A stretch of DNA of 64,000 nucleotides from Nonomuraea sp. SYSU D8015 (GCF_008065375.1 NZ_VJYI01000001.1:310001-374000); one strand, 5' to 3'. Positions 1 through 10,712 are shown, numbered from the stretch's first letter. Program-made: numbers and translations. The notes: a model not told the origin generated them from the sequence alone.

Positions 1-1290
1 CTGTCGTTCGTCGTCGCCGGCATCGTCTGCGGGCTCGCGGCCCTGTGCTACGCCGAGTTCGCCTCCACGATCCCCGTCGCCGGGTCGGCGTACACCTTCT
101 CCTTCGCCACCCTGGGCGAGTTCCCCGCCTGGGTCATCGGCTGGGACCTGCTGCTGGAGCTGGCGCTGGCCGCGGCCGTGGTGGCGGTCGGCTGGTCCGG
201 CTACTTCGCCTCGATGCTCGCCTCCATCGGCATCCCCCTGCCGGCTTCGATCGCCGGCGACGACCCCGTCGTCAACGTCCCAGCCGTCCTCATCATCGCC
301 ATCCTCACCGCGATCCTGATCGCCGGCATCAAGCTCTCCTCCCGCGTCAACCTCGTCCTGGTGGTCACCAAGGTCGCGGTGGTGCTGCTGGTCATCATCG
401 CGGGGCTGTTCTTCATCCGGGCCGCCAACTACACGCCGTTCATCCCCGCGCCCGAGGCCACCCCCCGCGTGGGCGGGCTGAACGCGCCGCTGATCCAGGT
501 GCTGTTCGGCATCACGCCGGTCGCCTTCGGCGTGATCGGCATCTTCTCGGCCGCGGCGATCGTGTTCTTCGCCTTCATCGGCTTCGACATCGTGGCCACC
601 GCCGCCGAGGAGACCGTCCACCCGCAGCGGGACGTGCCCCGCGGCATCCTGGGCTCGCTGGCCATCTGCACGTTCCTGTACGTCGCCGTCTCCATGGTCG
701 TCGTCGGCATGCAGAAATACAGCCAGCTGAGCACGGCGGCGCCGCTGTCGGACGCGTTCGTCTCGGTCGGGCATCCGTGGCTGGCCACGATCATCAGCGT
801 CGGCGCGATCGCCGGCCTGACCACCGTGGTCCTCGTGCTGCTGCTGGGCCAGACCCGGGTGCTGTTCGCGATGTCCCGCGACGGGCTGATGCCGCGCGGG
901 CTGGCGCAGGTCCACCCGCGTTTCGGCACACCGGCCCGGCTCACTCTGATCATCGGCCTGGTGACGATGGCGCTGGCCGGGTTCGTGTCGTTCGGTGAGC
1001 TGGCCGAGCTGGTGAACATCGGCACGCTGTTCGCGTTCGTGGTGGTCTCGATCGGCGTGATGGTGCTCAGGCGCACCCGGCCGGAGCTGCCGCGCGCCTT
1101 CCGCGCCCCGTTCGTGCCCGTACTGCCGATCCTGTCCGTGCTGGCCTGCCTCTACCTCATGCTGAACCTGCCGGTGGAGACCTGGCTGCGGTTCCTCATC
1201 TGGATGGTCGTCGGCGTGGCCTTCTACTTCCTCTACGGCTACAGGCACAGCAGGACCGCGGTGCCCCACCCGAAGGCCACCCGCCGCTGA
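1..1290 (+). CDS. APC-superfamily amino acid permease, 5' truncated by the window
   Basis: The frame is open from base 1 and runs 429 codons to a TGA, so only the first part of the protein is missing. It is almost wholly hydrophobic, with about ten recognisable membrane segments. The early stretch YAEFASTIPVAGSAYTFSF and the later FFAFIGFDIVAT.AEE are hallmarks of cationic amino acid transporter (CAT)-type members of the APC family, which are usually near 500 residues. The protein should sit in the cytoplasmic membrane and import an amino acid; the substrate cannot be told. It ends in a strong terminator and converges on the inhibitor gene. Confidence 0.9.
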   Translation: MSFVVAGIVCGLAALCYAEFASTIPVAGSAYTFSFATLGEFPAWVIGWDLLLELALAAAVVAVGWSGYFASMLASIGIPLPASIAGDDPVVNVPAVLIIAILTAILIAGIKLSSRVNLVLVVTKVAVVLLVIIAGLFFIRAANYTPFIPAPEATPRVGGLNAPLIQVLFGITPVAFGVIGIFSAAAIVFFAFIGFDIVATAAEETVHPQRDVPRGILGSLAICTFLYVAVSMVVVGMQKYSQLSTAAPLSDAFVSVGHPWLATIISVGAIAGLTTVVLVLLLGQTRVLFAMSRDGLMPRGLAQVHPRFGTPARLTLIIGLVTMALAGFVSFGELAELVNIGTLFAFVVVSIGVMVLRRTRPELPRAFRAPFVPVLPILSVLACLYLMLNLPVETWLRFLIWMVVGVAFYFLYGYRHSRTAVPHPKATRR

Positions 1291-1315
1291 GGGGTGGGCT
1301 GCGCGCCCACCCCTC
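1289..1315. terminator. Bidirectional hairpin terminator
   Basis: An 11-bp perfect stem (GAGGGGTGGGC at 1289-1299 with GCCCACCCCTC at 1305-1315) closes a 5-base loop. It lies between the convergent stops of the permease and the SSI-like gene, so it can serve both transcripts. Confidence 0.8.
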
Positions 1316-1321
1316 GTGCGC

Positions 1322-1702
1322 TCAGGAGGTGAGGAGCGGCCCGGCCGCGGCCTTCATCGCGCAGCCGTTGCGGTAGCCCATGTCCCACTGCACCTTCTTG
1401 CCGTGCCACTGGCCGGTGATGACCGCCACGTACGGCTTGACCTGCTGGCCGCACTTCGTGTTCGGCGGCACGTGGATCTTGTTGAAGTCGCCGTCGATCT
1501 TGCGCAGCAGGTCGCAGGCCGCGCGTGGGTTCGGGTGGTTGCCGCCGTCGGGGTTGCAGTGCAGCGTGGCCCCCCTCGCCGGCTGATCCTTCACCCCGAT
1601 GATGATCTTCAGGGTGGCCTTGGGAGGACGCGCCGCCTGCGCCGGGGCCGAGCACGCCAGGAACGCCGCGCACAGCGCGATCGTGCCGATCGTTCGCATC
1701 AT
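1322..1702 (-). CDS. Secreted subtilisin inhibitor-like (SSI family) protein
   Basis: The product has 126 residues. A Sec signal peptide (residues 1 to about 23, ending APAQA) precedes a mature domain of about 103 residues. It carries the SSI pattern TLHCNPDGGNHPNP..AC, a later KCGQQVKP reactive-loop region and RNGC. Four cysteines (49, 63, 84, 114) match the two SSI disulfides. SSI proteins bind extracellular subtilisin-type proteases. By alignment with SSI (Cys-Pro-Met-Val), the P1 residue here would be Gln86, which is unusual. The start chosen is the first of two adjacent ATGs, five bases after GGAGAG. Confidence 0.88.
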   Translation of the reverse strand: MMRTIGTIALCAAFLACSAPAQAARPPKATLKIIIGVKDQPARGATLHCNPDGGNHPNPRAACDLLRKIDGDFNKIHVPPNTKCGQQVKPYVAVITGQWHGKKVQWDMGYRNGCAMKAAAGPLLTS

Positions 1703-1756
1703 GGTTACTCTCCGTTCGTCGTGCGGCACCAAACGCTACGACGGCGGAGGTCATGA

Positions 1757-1787
1757 TTTACGGGGGCCCGGGTCGGGCCCCCGTAAA
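1757..1787 (-). terminator. Terminator of the fadA-fadB operon
   Basis: A 13-bp perfect stem (TTTACGGGGGCCC at 1757-1769 with its complement at 1775-1787) has a 5-base loop. It lies just beyond the fadB stop codon on the minus strand and also backs the upstream side of the SSI-like gene. Confidence 0.8.
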
Positions 1788-1790
1788 GAA

Positions 1791-3874
<2,084 letters not shown>

Positions 3875-3878
<4 letters not shown>

Positions 3879-5059
3879 GCCAGGTTCTCCCAGATCACAG
3901 TGCCGCCCATGCCCATGCCGACGCACATCGTGGTGATGCCGTAACGCACGTCGGGACGCTCGCCGAACTGCCGCGCGAGCTGCGTCATCAGCCGCACGCC
4001 GGAGGAGGCGAGCGGGTGGCCGTAGGCGATCGCGCCGCCGTACGGGTTCACGCGCGGGTCGTCGTCGGCGATCCCGAAGTGGTCGAGGAACGCCAGCACC
4101 TGCACGGCGAACGCCTCGTTGATCTCGAACAGCCCGATATCCGAAATATCGAGATTCGCCAGCCGGAGCGCCCGCTCCGTGGACGGGATCGGCCCCACGC
4201 CCATGACCTCGGGGTCGACGCCCGCGAACGCGTACGACACCAGCCGCATCTTCGGCGTCAGCCCGAGCTCCCCGGCGACGTCCGCGGCGGCCACGATGCA
4301 GCCGGTCGCGCCGTCGTTGATCCCGGAGGAGTTGCCCGCGGTCACCTTGCCGTGCGGCCGGAACGGCGTCTTGAGCCCGCCCAGCCCCTCCATCGTGGTG
4401 CCCGGCCGCGGGGCCTCGTCCTCGACGGCCAGCCCCCAGCCCTTCTCCGCGGTCCTGATCGCGGTCGGCACCAGGTCAGGCTGGATCTTGCCGTCGGCGT
4501 ACGCCTTGGCCGCCTTCTCCTGCGACAGCACCGCGTACGCGTCCGCGCGCTCCTTGGTGATGCCCGGGTAGCGGTCGTGCAGGTTCTCCGCCGTCATGCC
4601 CATGACCAGCGCGCTCGGGTCGACGAGCTTCTCCGACAGGAAGCGCGGGTTCGGGTCGACGCCCTCGCCCATGGGGTGGCGGCCCATGTGCTCGACGCCG
4701 CCCGCGATGGCCACGTCGTACGCGCCGAACGCGATGCCGCCCGCGACCGTGGTGACGGCGGTCATCGCGCCCGCGCACATGCGGTCGATCGCGTAACCGG
4801 GCACCGTCTTGGGCAGCCCGGCCAGCACAGCCGCCGCCCGGCCGATGGTCAGGCCCTGGTCGCCGATCTGCGTGGTCGCGGCGATGGCGACCTCGTCCAC
4901 GCGCTCGGGGGGCAGGTTGGGATTACGCCTGATGAGCTCGCGGATGACGCGGACGACCAGGTCGTCGGCGCGGGTCTCCGCGTACAGTCCCTTCGGCCCT
5001 GACTTGCCGAAAGGCGTGCGCACGCCGTCCACGAACACGACGTCACGAGAGGAAGGCAC
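3875..5059 (-). CDS. fadA: Acetyl-CoA acyltransferase (thiolase), beta-oxidation
   Basis: This 394-residue thiolase performs the final thiolytic cleavage of beta-oxidation. The nucleophile is Cys95 in DRMCAGAM. The C-terminal motifs NEAFAVQ, YGHPLASSG and CVGMGMGG carry the His and second Cys of the active site. The GTG start was preferred over a TTG 24 bases upstream because a GAGGAG Shine-Dalgarno sits seven bases before it. It is the first gene of the fadA-fadB operon. Its upstream region carries two inverted 11-base motifs that recur at 62.9 kb, suggesting specific regulation. Confidence 0.95.
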
Positions 5060-5085
5060 GGATTCGCTCCTCGTTGGTGGCAATA

Positions 5086-5163
5086 AGAAACCTGCTAAGT
5101 GGACTGCCGCTACGGTCTCGACCGCGCGTGACAGGTGGGCGGCAGGCCAACGAGCAGGTTTCT
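5086..5163. promoter_or_regulatory. Inverted pair of the 11-base motif AGAAACCTGCT upstream of fadA
   Basis: AGAAACCTGCT occurs at 5086-5096 and its exact complement AGCAGGTTTCT at 5153-5163, separated by 56 bases. The nearer copy lies 26 bases before the fadA start codon. The same two half-sites form a tight palindrome at 62913-62935. A shared transcription factor site is the simplest reading; the arms could also pair in the mRNA leader. Confidence 0.55.
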
Positions 5164-5185
5164 CGTTGATGGGTCCAGGGTTATG

Positions 5186-5923
5186 CTACTCGTCGGTAAC
5201 TACCCCGCAGACGAGGGCGGCGGTCAACAGGCCGTAAATCATGCCCGTGGTGGGCTCCCAGAGATGGGCGCGGGCTCCGACCAGGGCGGCGACAGCTACG
5301 GCCGCGCCGGTCCAGAGCGCCGCGCCCGCTCGCCGACGCGTGCCGAGGCCGGGATCCCACGGATCGCCAGGAGATCCTCCCGGGCACCGGTCACGCGCCA
5401 GCATCCCCATCAGGTCCCGTGCCCACCAAACGAGGAAGCACACGCCTGCGGCGAGACCGGCCAGCGCGATCGCCTCGGCGGCCCGGCTCAGGACGCCGGC
5501 GAGGCCGGAGTGGGCCACCCCGTGGAAGAAGTGCGGCGCCGTGCAGCCGAGCAGCAGCGTCACGGCCCAGCCCGCCGCGATCCCCATCCGGCTCAGCGGG
5601 CGCGCCCTTCCTGACCTGGCGACGGCGTAGAGCTCGCGTTCCCGCCGGCGGACGAGGCGGGCGCGGGCGCCCCACACGTACTGGGTGATCGCCAGCGTGG
5701 GCAGGGCGGCGGCGAAGACCGTCACGGACAGCACGGCGAGCGGGAGCGTCTGCTCCCGGGTGACGGCCCGGTCGGCGAGCAGTTGGGCGGTGCTCAGCAG
5801 CGCGAGGGTGGCGACGAGGGCGACGAGCGCTCTGCGCCGGGCGGCCTTGGCCCTGGTGCGCAGGCCGGCCAGATCCTCGGCGCCCGGAGGGGGTGCCATC
5901 TCGGTCAGCAGCATGAACGTCAT
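5186..5923 (-). CDS. Integral membrane protein of unknown function
   Basis: The product has 245 residues, and I do not recognise the family. It has a short cytoplasmic-looking N-terminus rich in Arg/Lys (RTRAKAARRR) and then about six hydrophobic segments, including VALVATLALL, LAVLSVTVFAAALP, GWAVTLLLGC and TGAAVAVAALVGA. Charged loops contain RARLVRRRERELYAVARSG. The start is uncertain, since ATG codons at residues 4 and 9 are also possible and none has a clear ribosome site. It is transcribed toward the fadA promoter and divergently from the LCP gene. Confidence 0.6.
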   Translation of the reverse strand: MTFMLLTEMAPPPGAEDLAGLRTRAKAARRRALVALVATLALLSTAQLLADRAVTREQTLPLAVLSVTVFAAALPTLAITQYVWGARARLVRRRERELYAVARSGRARPLSRMGIAAGWAVTLLLGCTAPHFFHGVAHSGLAGVLSRAAEAIALAGLAAGVCFLVWWARDLMGMLARDRCPGGSPGDPWDPGLGTRRRAGAALWTGAAVAVAALVGARAHLWEPTTGMIYGLLTAALVCGVVTDE

Positions 5924-6129
5924 GATGGCGTCACTCGTTGTAGTCGCGCCGGGATTCGCCTGCTTCGGATGGAGTTCCGAGGTGACGGATGAGTGGCCGG
6001 AAAGTCATAGTCGGCAGGGCCGTAGATAGGCGAACTAGCGAGTGGGGGCGAACGTAAGAACTTTTGATATGTCATCACGAATTCTGGTTCGTGGTTATGC
6101 TTCGCGATCATGGCGCAAGGGGGGACAAC

Positions 6130-7632
6130 GTGAGAGAGCGACCTGCTCATGCGGTTCGTGACCCTCGTGTCGCTCCGATGCCGCCACGCCGCTCGAGGAA
6201 CCTCGGCCCGCGGCCGCGGAAGAACCCGCTGACGCCCCTGGGCTGGGTGAGCATGGCGTTGACGCTCGTGCTGGTGGCCGTCACCCTCGGCGCGTACGCG
6301 TACTACCGCAGCATCGAGAGCGGCATCGACCGCGAGGAGATCGAGGTCGACACGACCCGGCCGCCGGAGACCGGGGCGCTCAACGTGCTGCTGGTCGGCT
6401 CCGACTCCCGCGAGGGCGACAACAAGAAGTACGGCGCGAAGTCGCAGGGGCTGGGGGAGCGCACCGACACGATCATGCTGCTGCACATCTCCCCGAACCG
6501 GGACAAGGCCACCGTGATCAGCTTCCCCCGCGACTCCATGGTCATGATCCCGCAGTGCCGGGGCCGCAACGGCACCGTGCTGCCGGGCGGGATCCGCGAG
6601 ATCAACTCCGCCTTCAACAGCGGCGGCATCAACTGCACGATCCAGACCCTGGAGTCGCTCACCAACATCAAGATCAACCACTTCGTGAAGGTCGACTTCA
6701 CCGGCTTCAAGAACATCATCGACGCCCTCGAAGGCATCGAGATCTGCCTGCCCAAGGCGGTCAACGACCCCAAGGCCAAGCTGGTGCTCCCCGCGGGCAA
6801 GCACGTGGTCAACGGCGAGCAGGCGCTGGGGTACGTCCGCACGCGGTATGCGCTGGGCGACGGCAGCGACCTGAGCCGGATCCAGCGCCAGCAGGTGTTC
6901 CTCACGCAGGTGATGAAGAAGGTCACCGACGGCGGCCTGCTCACCGACCCCGGCAAGCTGAACGCCTTCCTGCGCTCGGCCGCCGCCGCGGTCACCGTGG
7001 ACAGCGGGCTGAGCCTCGACCGGATGCTGGAGATCGCCAACAGCCTCCGGGGGCTGACGGCCAAGGAGCTCAAGGGCATCACGGTGCCGATCGAGACGTA
7101 CCCGCAGAACAAGGACCGGGTGCAGTTCGCCCAGCCGGCCGCGAAGAACTTCTTCGAGGCCGTGCGCAACGACAGCGAGCCCACCGCCGCCCCCAGCCCC
7201 GGCAAGTCCGCCGCGCCGAAGATCGAGCACGGGCAGGTGCGCGTCCAGGTGCTCAACGGCTCCGGCGAGGACGGCAAGGCCACCCAGGTGGCCGACGAAC
7301 TGGCCGCCCAGGGCTTCGCCGTCATCGAGGTCGGCAACGCCCCCGCGACCGAGACCACCGCGATCCGCTACGCGAAGAAGGACGCCCAGGACGGCCCGGC
7401 CTACGCCGACGCGGTGGCCGCCCGGCTGTCGAAGGACAAGCGGACCCCGGTGGCGGGCAAGGTCAAGCCGGTCAACAGCCAGCCGTACGAGTCCAAGGTG
7501 GACAAGCTGCCCGACGGCCCGATCGTCCAGCTCGTCATCGGGAAGGACTGGCCCGGTGTCCGTGTCCTGTCGGCGATCCCGGACTCGCTCAAGGACAAGG
7601 TCATCGACAGCACCACCAATCCCTGCAAGTGA
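6130..7632 (+). CDS. LytR-CpsA-Psr (LCP) family cell-wall glycopolymer ligase with LytR_C domain
   Basis: The product has 500 residues. A basic cytoplasmic tail is followed by one membrane segment (about 36-57), an extracellular LCP domain (about 84-235; NVLLVGSDSR, RTDTIMLLHI, ISFPRDS, GYVRTRY) and a LytR_C domain (about 365-475, beginning VRVQVLNGSG). LCP enzymes transfer lipid-linked glycopolymers such as teichoic acid or arabinogalactan to peptidoglycan. The conserved Arg and Asp residues that bind the pyrophosphate lipid are present. The GTG start was chosen because AAGGGGGGAC lies just before it; upstream in-frame ATGs lack a ribosome site. Confidence 0.9.
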   Translation: MRERPAHAVRDPRVAPMPPRRSRNLGPRPRKNPLTPLGWVSMALTLVLVAVTLGAYAYYRSIESGIDREEIEVDTTRPPETGALNVLLVGSDSREGDNKKYGAKSQGLGERTDTIMLLHISPNRDKATVISFPRDSMVMIPQCRGRNGTVLPGGIREINSAFNSGGINCTIQTLESLTNIKINHFVKVDFTGFKNIIDALEGIEICLPKAVNDPKAKLVLPAGKHVVNGEQALGYVRTRYALGDGSDLSRIQRQQVFLTQVMKKVTDGGLLTDPGKLNAFLRSAAAAVTVDSGLSLDRMLEIANSLRGLTAKELKGITVPIETYPQNKDRVQFAQPAAKNFFEAVRNDSEPTAAPSPGKSAAPKIEHGQVRVQVLNGSGEDGKATQVADELAAQGFAVIEVGNAPATETTAIRYAKKDAQDGPAYADAVAARLSKDKRTPVAGKVKPVNSQPYESKVDKLPDGPIVQLVIGKDWPGVRVLSAIPDSLKDKVIDSTTNPCK

Positions 7633-7638
7633 CCCGGC

Positions 7639-8370
7639 TCAGGCCGTGACTCCCGCGTCGACGGGGATGGAAGCGCCCGTGACGTGGCGGCCGCCCTCCC
7701 CGGTCAGGTGGGCGACGGCGGCGGCGACGTCGTCGGGTGAGCAGTACGTGCCGAGCGCCGTGTAGCGCCGCTCCTCGTCCGCCTCCGGCGCGTCGGCCGG
7801 GTTCATGTCGGTGTCCGTGGAGCCCGGGTTGACCAGGTTCGCGGTGATGCCGCGCGGCCCGAGATCCCTGGCCAGGCCCTTGACGAGGCCGATCAACGCG
7901 GACTTGCTCATCGCGTACGCCGTCCAGCCCGGATACGGCACCCGCTCGGCCAGGCTGCTGCCGATGAGCACGATCCTGCCGCCCCGCTCCATGTGCCGTG
8001 CCGCCGCCTGCGCCAGCACGAACGACGCGCGGGCGTGCACGGCCAGCAGCCGGTCCACCTCGTCGAGCGTCACCTCCTCCAGCGCCCCGTAGGGGGCGAT
8101 GCCGGCGTTGCTCACCAGCACGTCGAGCCGCCCCAGCTCGCGCACCGTCCGCTCCACCGCCTCGACCAGGGCCTCGGCGTCGGCCGCCTCGGCCCGCACG
8201 CCGAGCGCCCGCCCTCCGGCCGCCTCGACCTCCTTGACCACGGCCGCGGCCCGGTCGCCCGCGCTCCGGTACGTGATCGCCACGTCGAACCCGTCGCCCG
8301 CCAGCCGTCGAGCGACGGCCGCGCCGATGCCCCTGCTCCCGCCCGTGACCAGGGCGACCTTGCGTGTCAT
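7639..8370 (-). CDS. SDR-family NAD(P)-dependent oxidoreductase
   Basis: This 243-residue classical short-chain dehydrogenase resembles 3-oxoacyl-ACP reductases. The cofactor motif TGGSRGIG lies at residues 9-16, SNAG near 87-90, and the catalytic triad is Ser139, Tyr152 and Lys156 (YAMSK). The C-terminal VTGASIPVDAG is typical. The ATG follows GGAGGG by seven bases. It is divergent from a TetR regulator across a large dyad operator, so it is probably the main target of that regulator. The substrate is unknown. Confidence 0.88.
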   Translation of the reverse strand: MTRKVALVTGGSRGIGAAVARRLAGDGFDVAITYRSAGDRAAAVVKEVEAAGGRALGVRAEAADAEALVEAVERTVRELGRLDVLVSNAGIAPYGALEEVTLDEVDRLLAVHARASFVLAQAAARHMERGGRIVLIGSSLAERVPYPGWTAYAMSKSALIGLVKGLARDLGPRGITANLVNPGSTDTDMNPADAPEADEERRYTALGTYCSPDDVAAAVAHLTGEGGRHVTGASIPVDAGVTA

Positions 8371-8388
8371 GCGGACCCTCCTCCGCCG

Positions 8389-8436
8389 ATCCGGAATGCG
8401 TTCCGCTAAACACTCTAAGCGGAACCGATTCCGGAT
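8389..8436. promoter_or_regulatory. Large dyad operator between the SDR and TetR genes
   Basis: Two 19-base arms (8389-8407 and 8418-8436) match at 17 of 19 positions in inverted orientation around a 10-base centre. Each arm contains a GGAA-N4-TTCC element (8393-8404 and 8421-8432), 28 bases apart, so two TetR dimers could bind. The site lies where both divergent promoters must be. Confidence 0.75.
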
Positions 8437-8452
8437 GCAACGGGTGCCAAGA

Positions 8453-8504
8453 TGGAGATCGTGAGAGAGGGGCCCGCGATGGCGCGAGGGTGGAGATCGT
8501 GAGA
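8453..8504 (+). repeat. Direct repeat of the ribosome-site/start region
   Basis: The 14 bases TGGAGATCGTGAGA occur at 8453-8466 and again at 8491-8504, 38 bases apart. The second copy is the actual GTG start context of the TetR gene. The first looks like a duplicate start site, but its GTG is out of frame with the TetR gene. Confidence 0.6.
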
Positions 8505-9062
8505 CGCGAGCGCACCGACGCGGCCCGCAACCGGGCGAAGATCCTCGCCGCGGCCGAGGCGATCGTGGCCGCGCAGGGGGTGCGAGGGCTGTCGATGGCG
8601 GAGGTCGCCGCCGCTGCCGGGGTGGGCGTGGGCACGCTCTACCGGCGCTTCGGCGATCGTTCCGGGCTGGCGTACGCGCTGATCGACCGGCGGGAGCGCG
8701 AGTTCCAGTCGGCGTTCATCGAGGGGCCGCCGCCGCTGGGGCCCGGCGCGGATCCCGCCGCCAGGGCGCGCGCGTTCCTGGACGCGCTCACGGACCGGAC
8801 GGTCGGCCAGCTCGACCTGCTGCTCATGGCGGAGACGGCGGGGCCGTTCGCCAGGTTCGGCGGCGCGTACGACGCCTACCACGGCCACCTGTCGATGCTG
8901 ATCGCGCAGCTGCGCCCGGACGCCGACGCCTATTGCCTGGCCGACGCCCTCCTGGCACCCCTGGCCGCTCCGCTGCTGGCTCACCGGATCCGGGAGTGCG
9001 GGGTGGAGGTCGAGAGGGTGAAGCTCGCCCTCGCCGCCCTCCTCGACGGCATGACCACGTAG
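8499..9062 (+). CDS. TetR-family transcriptional regulator
   Basis: The product has 187 residues. The N-terminal helix-turn-helix is clear (RAKILAAAEAIVAAQG, then VAAAAGVGVGTLYRRFGDRS). The C-terminal ligand domain is divergent. The GTG start was chosen because GGAG precedes it by five bases and the homology begins immediately afterwards; an upstream open stretch is non-coding operator DNA. It probably represses itself and the divergent SDR gene through the 8389-8436 dyad. The effector is unknown. Confidence 0.85.
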   Translation: MRRERTDAARNRAKILAAAEAIVAAQGVRGLSMAEVAAAAGVGVGTLYRRFGDRSGLAYALIDRREREFQSAFIEGPPPLGPGADPAARARAFLDALTDRTVGQLDLLLMAETAGPFARFGGAYDAYHGHLSMLIAQLRPDADAYCLADALLAPLAAPLLAHRIRECGVEVERVKLALAALLDGMTT

Positions 9063-9250
9063 GAGCGGTCCAGGCGCCCATCGTTGTGAGGGCGGCGGCG
9101 TGGAGGGTGGGTTTGGAGCGTCGCTCAAGCGGTGGAGCGGCGGGTGTTACGGAGGGTGATTTTAGGGAAACGTGTGAAATTTCCGGACAAGGGGTGGTCG
9201 GGTCTGCTAGGAAGGGGCGCGGTCCGAATTCGCACTAGAGAGGTTCCATC

Positions 9251-10516
9251 GTGGCGCGCGACGAGAACGACAGGCCATACGAGGATGGGCAGGGTAGGTC
9301 GTTAAACCCGGAGCTGACGGGCGACGTGCTGTCCCCGCGGTGGAGCACCGACGACACCGACGAGCAACCCGCCATCCAGGTTGCCGGCAACGAGACCTAC
9401 ATCCTTCCGGCCGACAAGGGCGAGCCGATACCGCTGGGGGACGGCGGCCTGCGTGACGTGCTCGACGACGCCCCGGCGGCCTCCCATGACCTGCTGAGCG
9501 GCCATGGAGGGGCCCACGAGCTCGGCCCCGCCGGCGGTTACGACGACGTGCGCGGCCCCGCCGGCGGCTATGACGACGTGCTCGGAAGCGCCGGCGGTTA
9601 TGACGACGTGCGCGGCCCCGGCAGCAGTTATGACGACGTGCGCGGCACCGGCAACAGTTATGACGACGTGCTCGGCACCACCAGCGTTTATGACGACGGG
9701 TTCGGCGGCCACAGCGGACCTCATGACGTGCTGGGCGACCCCGACAGGCCGCACGACCGGGCGGGCGCGGCGCACGAGGCGATGGACGAGCACAGCGGCC
9801 CGCACCGCGTGGAGGACGACAACCCTTACCTCCCGCTCGACCAGGGCTATGACTCCGCGTACGAGGAGCGCGAGGAGGAGCGGCCCAAGCGCGGCTTCCT
9901 CGGTTCGGGCTGGACCGACGACACGCAGGACGAGCGGTCCGGCGGCTCCCGGGGCGGCGACCGCGAGGTGCGCCGCCGTACCAGGAAGCTGCTGGTGGCG
10001 GCCGCCGCGGTGGTGGTGATCGGCGTGGGGGCCGGGTTCCTGCTCACCGGCACCTCCTCCGACGACCCGTGCTCGGGCGGCCGGTGCGCCAGTGCCGGCG
10101 AGGTGACCTCGCCCTCCGAGTCGGCGGCCCCCGAGGACACGCCGACCGAGGACGAACCCACCCCCGAGCCCGCGGATACGGACACCCAGGAGCCGGCCGA
10201 GTCCGAGCCCGCAAACCAGAACCCGACGACTGATCGGCCGCGGCGCCCGACGCGCGAGCCTTCCGCGCGTCCCACGCGCACGCGCGCCGGCGAGCCGACC
10301 TCGCGGGCGAGCGACAGGCCCACCAGGCAGCCCGAGACCCGGGACACCGACCCGCAGCTCGACGAGCCGGAGACCAAGCCGCAGACCAGGCAGCCCAACC
10401 CCCAGCCGACCAGCCAGCCCTCGAGCCAGGCGCCGGCGCCCACGACGCAGGCGCCCGCCCCGACGCCGACGCAGGAGGAGCGGAAGGGACTGCTGGACAT
10501 CCTCTTCCCCTGGTGA
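9251..10516 (+). CDS. Single-pass membrane protein with decapeptide repeats and a Pro/Thr-rich tail
   Basis: The product has 421 residues; no family was recognised. The N-terminal half is acidic and predicted cytoplasmic, with six decapeptide repeats of the form GGYDDVRGPA (residues 95-150). A basic stretch (EVRRRTRK) leads into one membrane segment (about 250-268, LLVAAAAVVVIGVGAGFLL). The external part has a possible Cys pair (CSGGRC) and a long Pro/Thr/Glu-rich low-complexity region ending in a short hydrophobic GLLDILFPW. The GTG start follows AGAGAGG by seven bases. The layout resembles actinobacterial anti-sigma or cell-envelope scaffold proteins, but this is only a guess. Confidence 0.75.
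   Translation: MARDENDRPYEDGQGRSLNPELTGDVLSPRWSTDDTDEQPAIQVAGNETYILPADKGEPIPLGDGGLRDVLDDAPAASHDLLSGHGGAHELGPAGGYDDVRGPAGGYDDVLGSAGGYDDVRGPGSSYDDVRGTGNSYDDVLGTTSVYDDGFGGHSGPHDVLGDPDRPHDRAGAAHEAMDEHSGPHRVEDDNPYLPLDQGYDSAYEEREEERPKRGFLGSGWTDDTQDERSGGSRGGDREVRRRTRKLLVAAAAVVVIGVGAGFLLTGTSSDDPCSGGRCASAGEVTSPSESAAPEDTPTEDEPTPEPADTDTQEPAESEPANQNPTTDRPRRPTREPSARPTRTRAGEPTSRASDRPTRQPETRDTDPQLDEPETKPQTRQPNPQPTSQPSSQAPAPTTQAPAPTPTQEERKGLLDILFPW
9533..9700 (+). repeat. Six in-frame 30-bp repeats (YDDV decapeptides)
   Basis: Six 30-base units each encode (G/S/N)-(G/S/V)-Y-D-D-(V/G)-(R/L/F)-G plus two variable residues, a small acidic module. The units are nearly identical in TATGACGACGTG and diverge at the edges, as expected for expansion by slippage or unequal recombination. 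Confidence 0.85.
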
Positions 10517-10522
10517 GCCGTT

Positions 10523-10558
10523 CCGGGCCCGAGACGTCCGACCTGTCCTCGGGCCCGG
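10523..10558 (+). terminator. Hairpin terminator after the repeat membrane protein
   Basis: An 11-bp perfect stem (CCGGGCCCGAG at 10523-10533 with CTCGGGCCCGG at 10548-10558) closes a 14-base loop, seven bases after the stop codon. Confidence 0.75.
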
Positions 10559-10712
10559 CGTGTCCACTCCGGGCTTGCGGCGGCGGTCTCCTCCTGATGG
10601 GGGGCGCTGTCCGCGTCCTCGACGGGTAGGCGTCCCCCGGGATCGGGGGCCTCTGTCGTCCGAGGGGCGAGACGTGTAAGGATGCGGATTCGGGTGCTGT
10701 TCTGGCACACTT

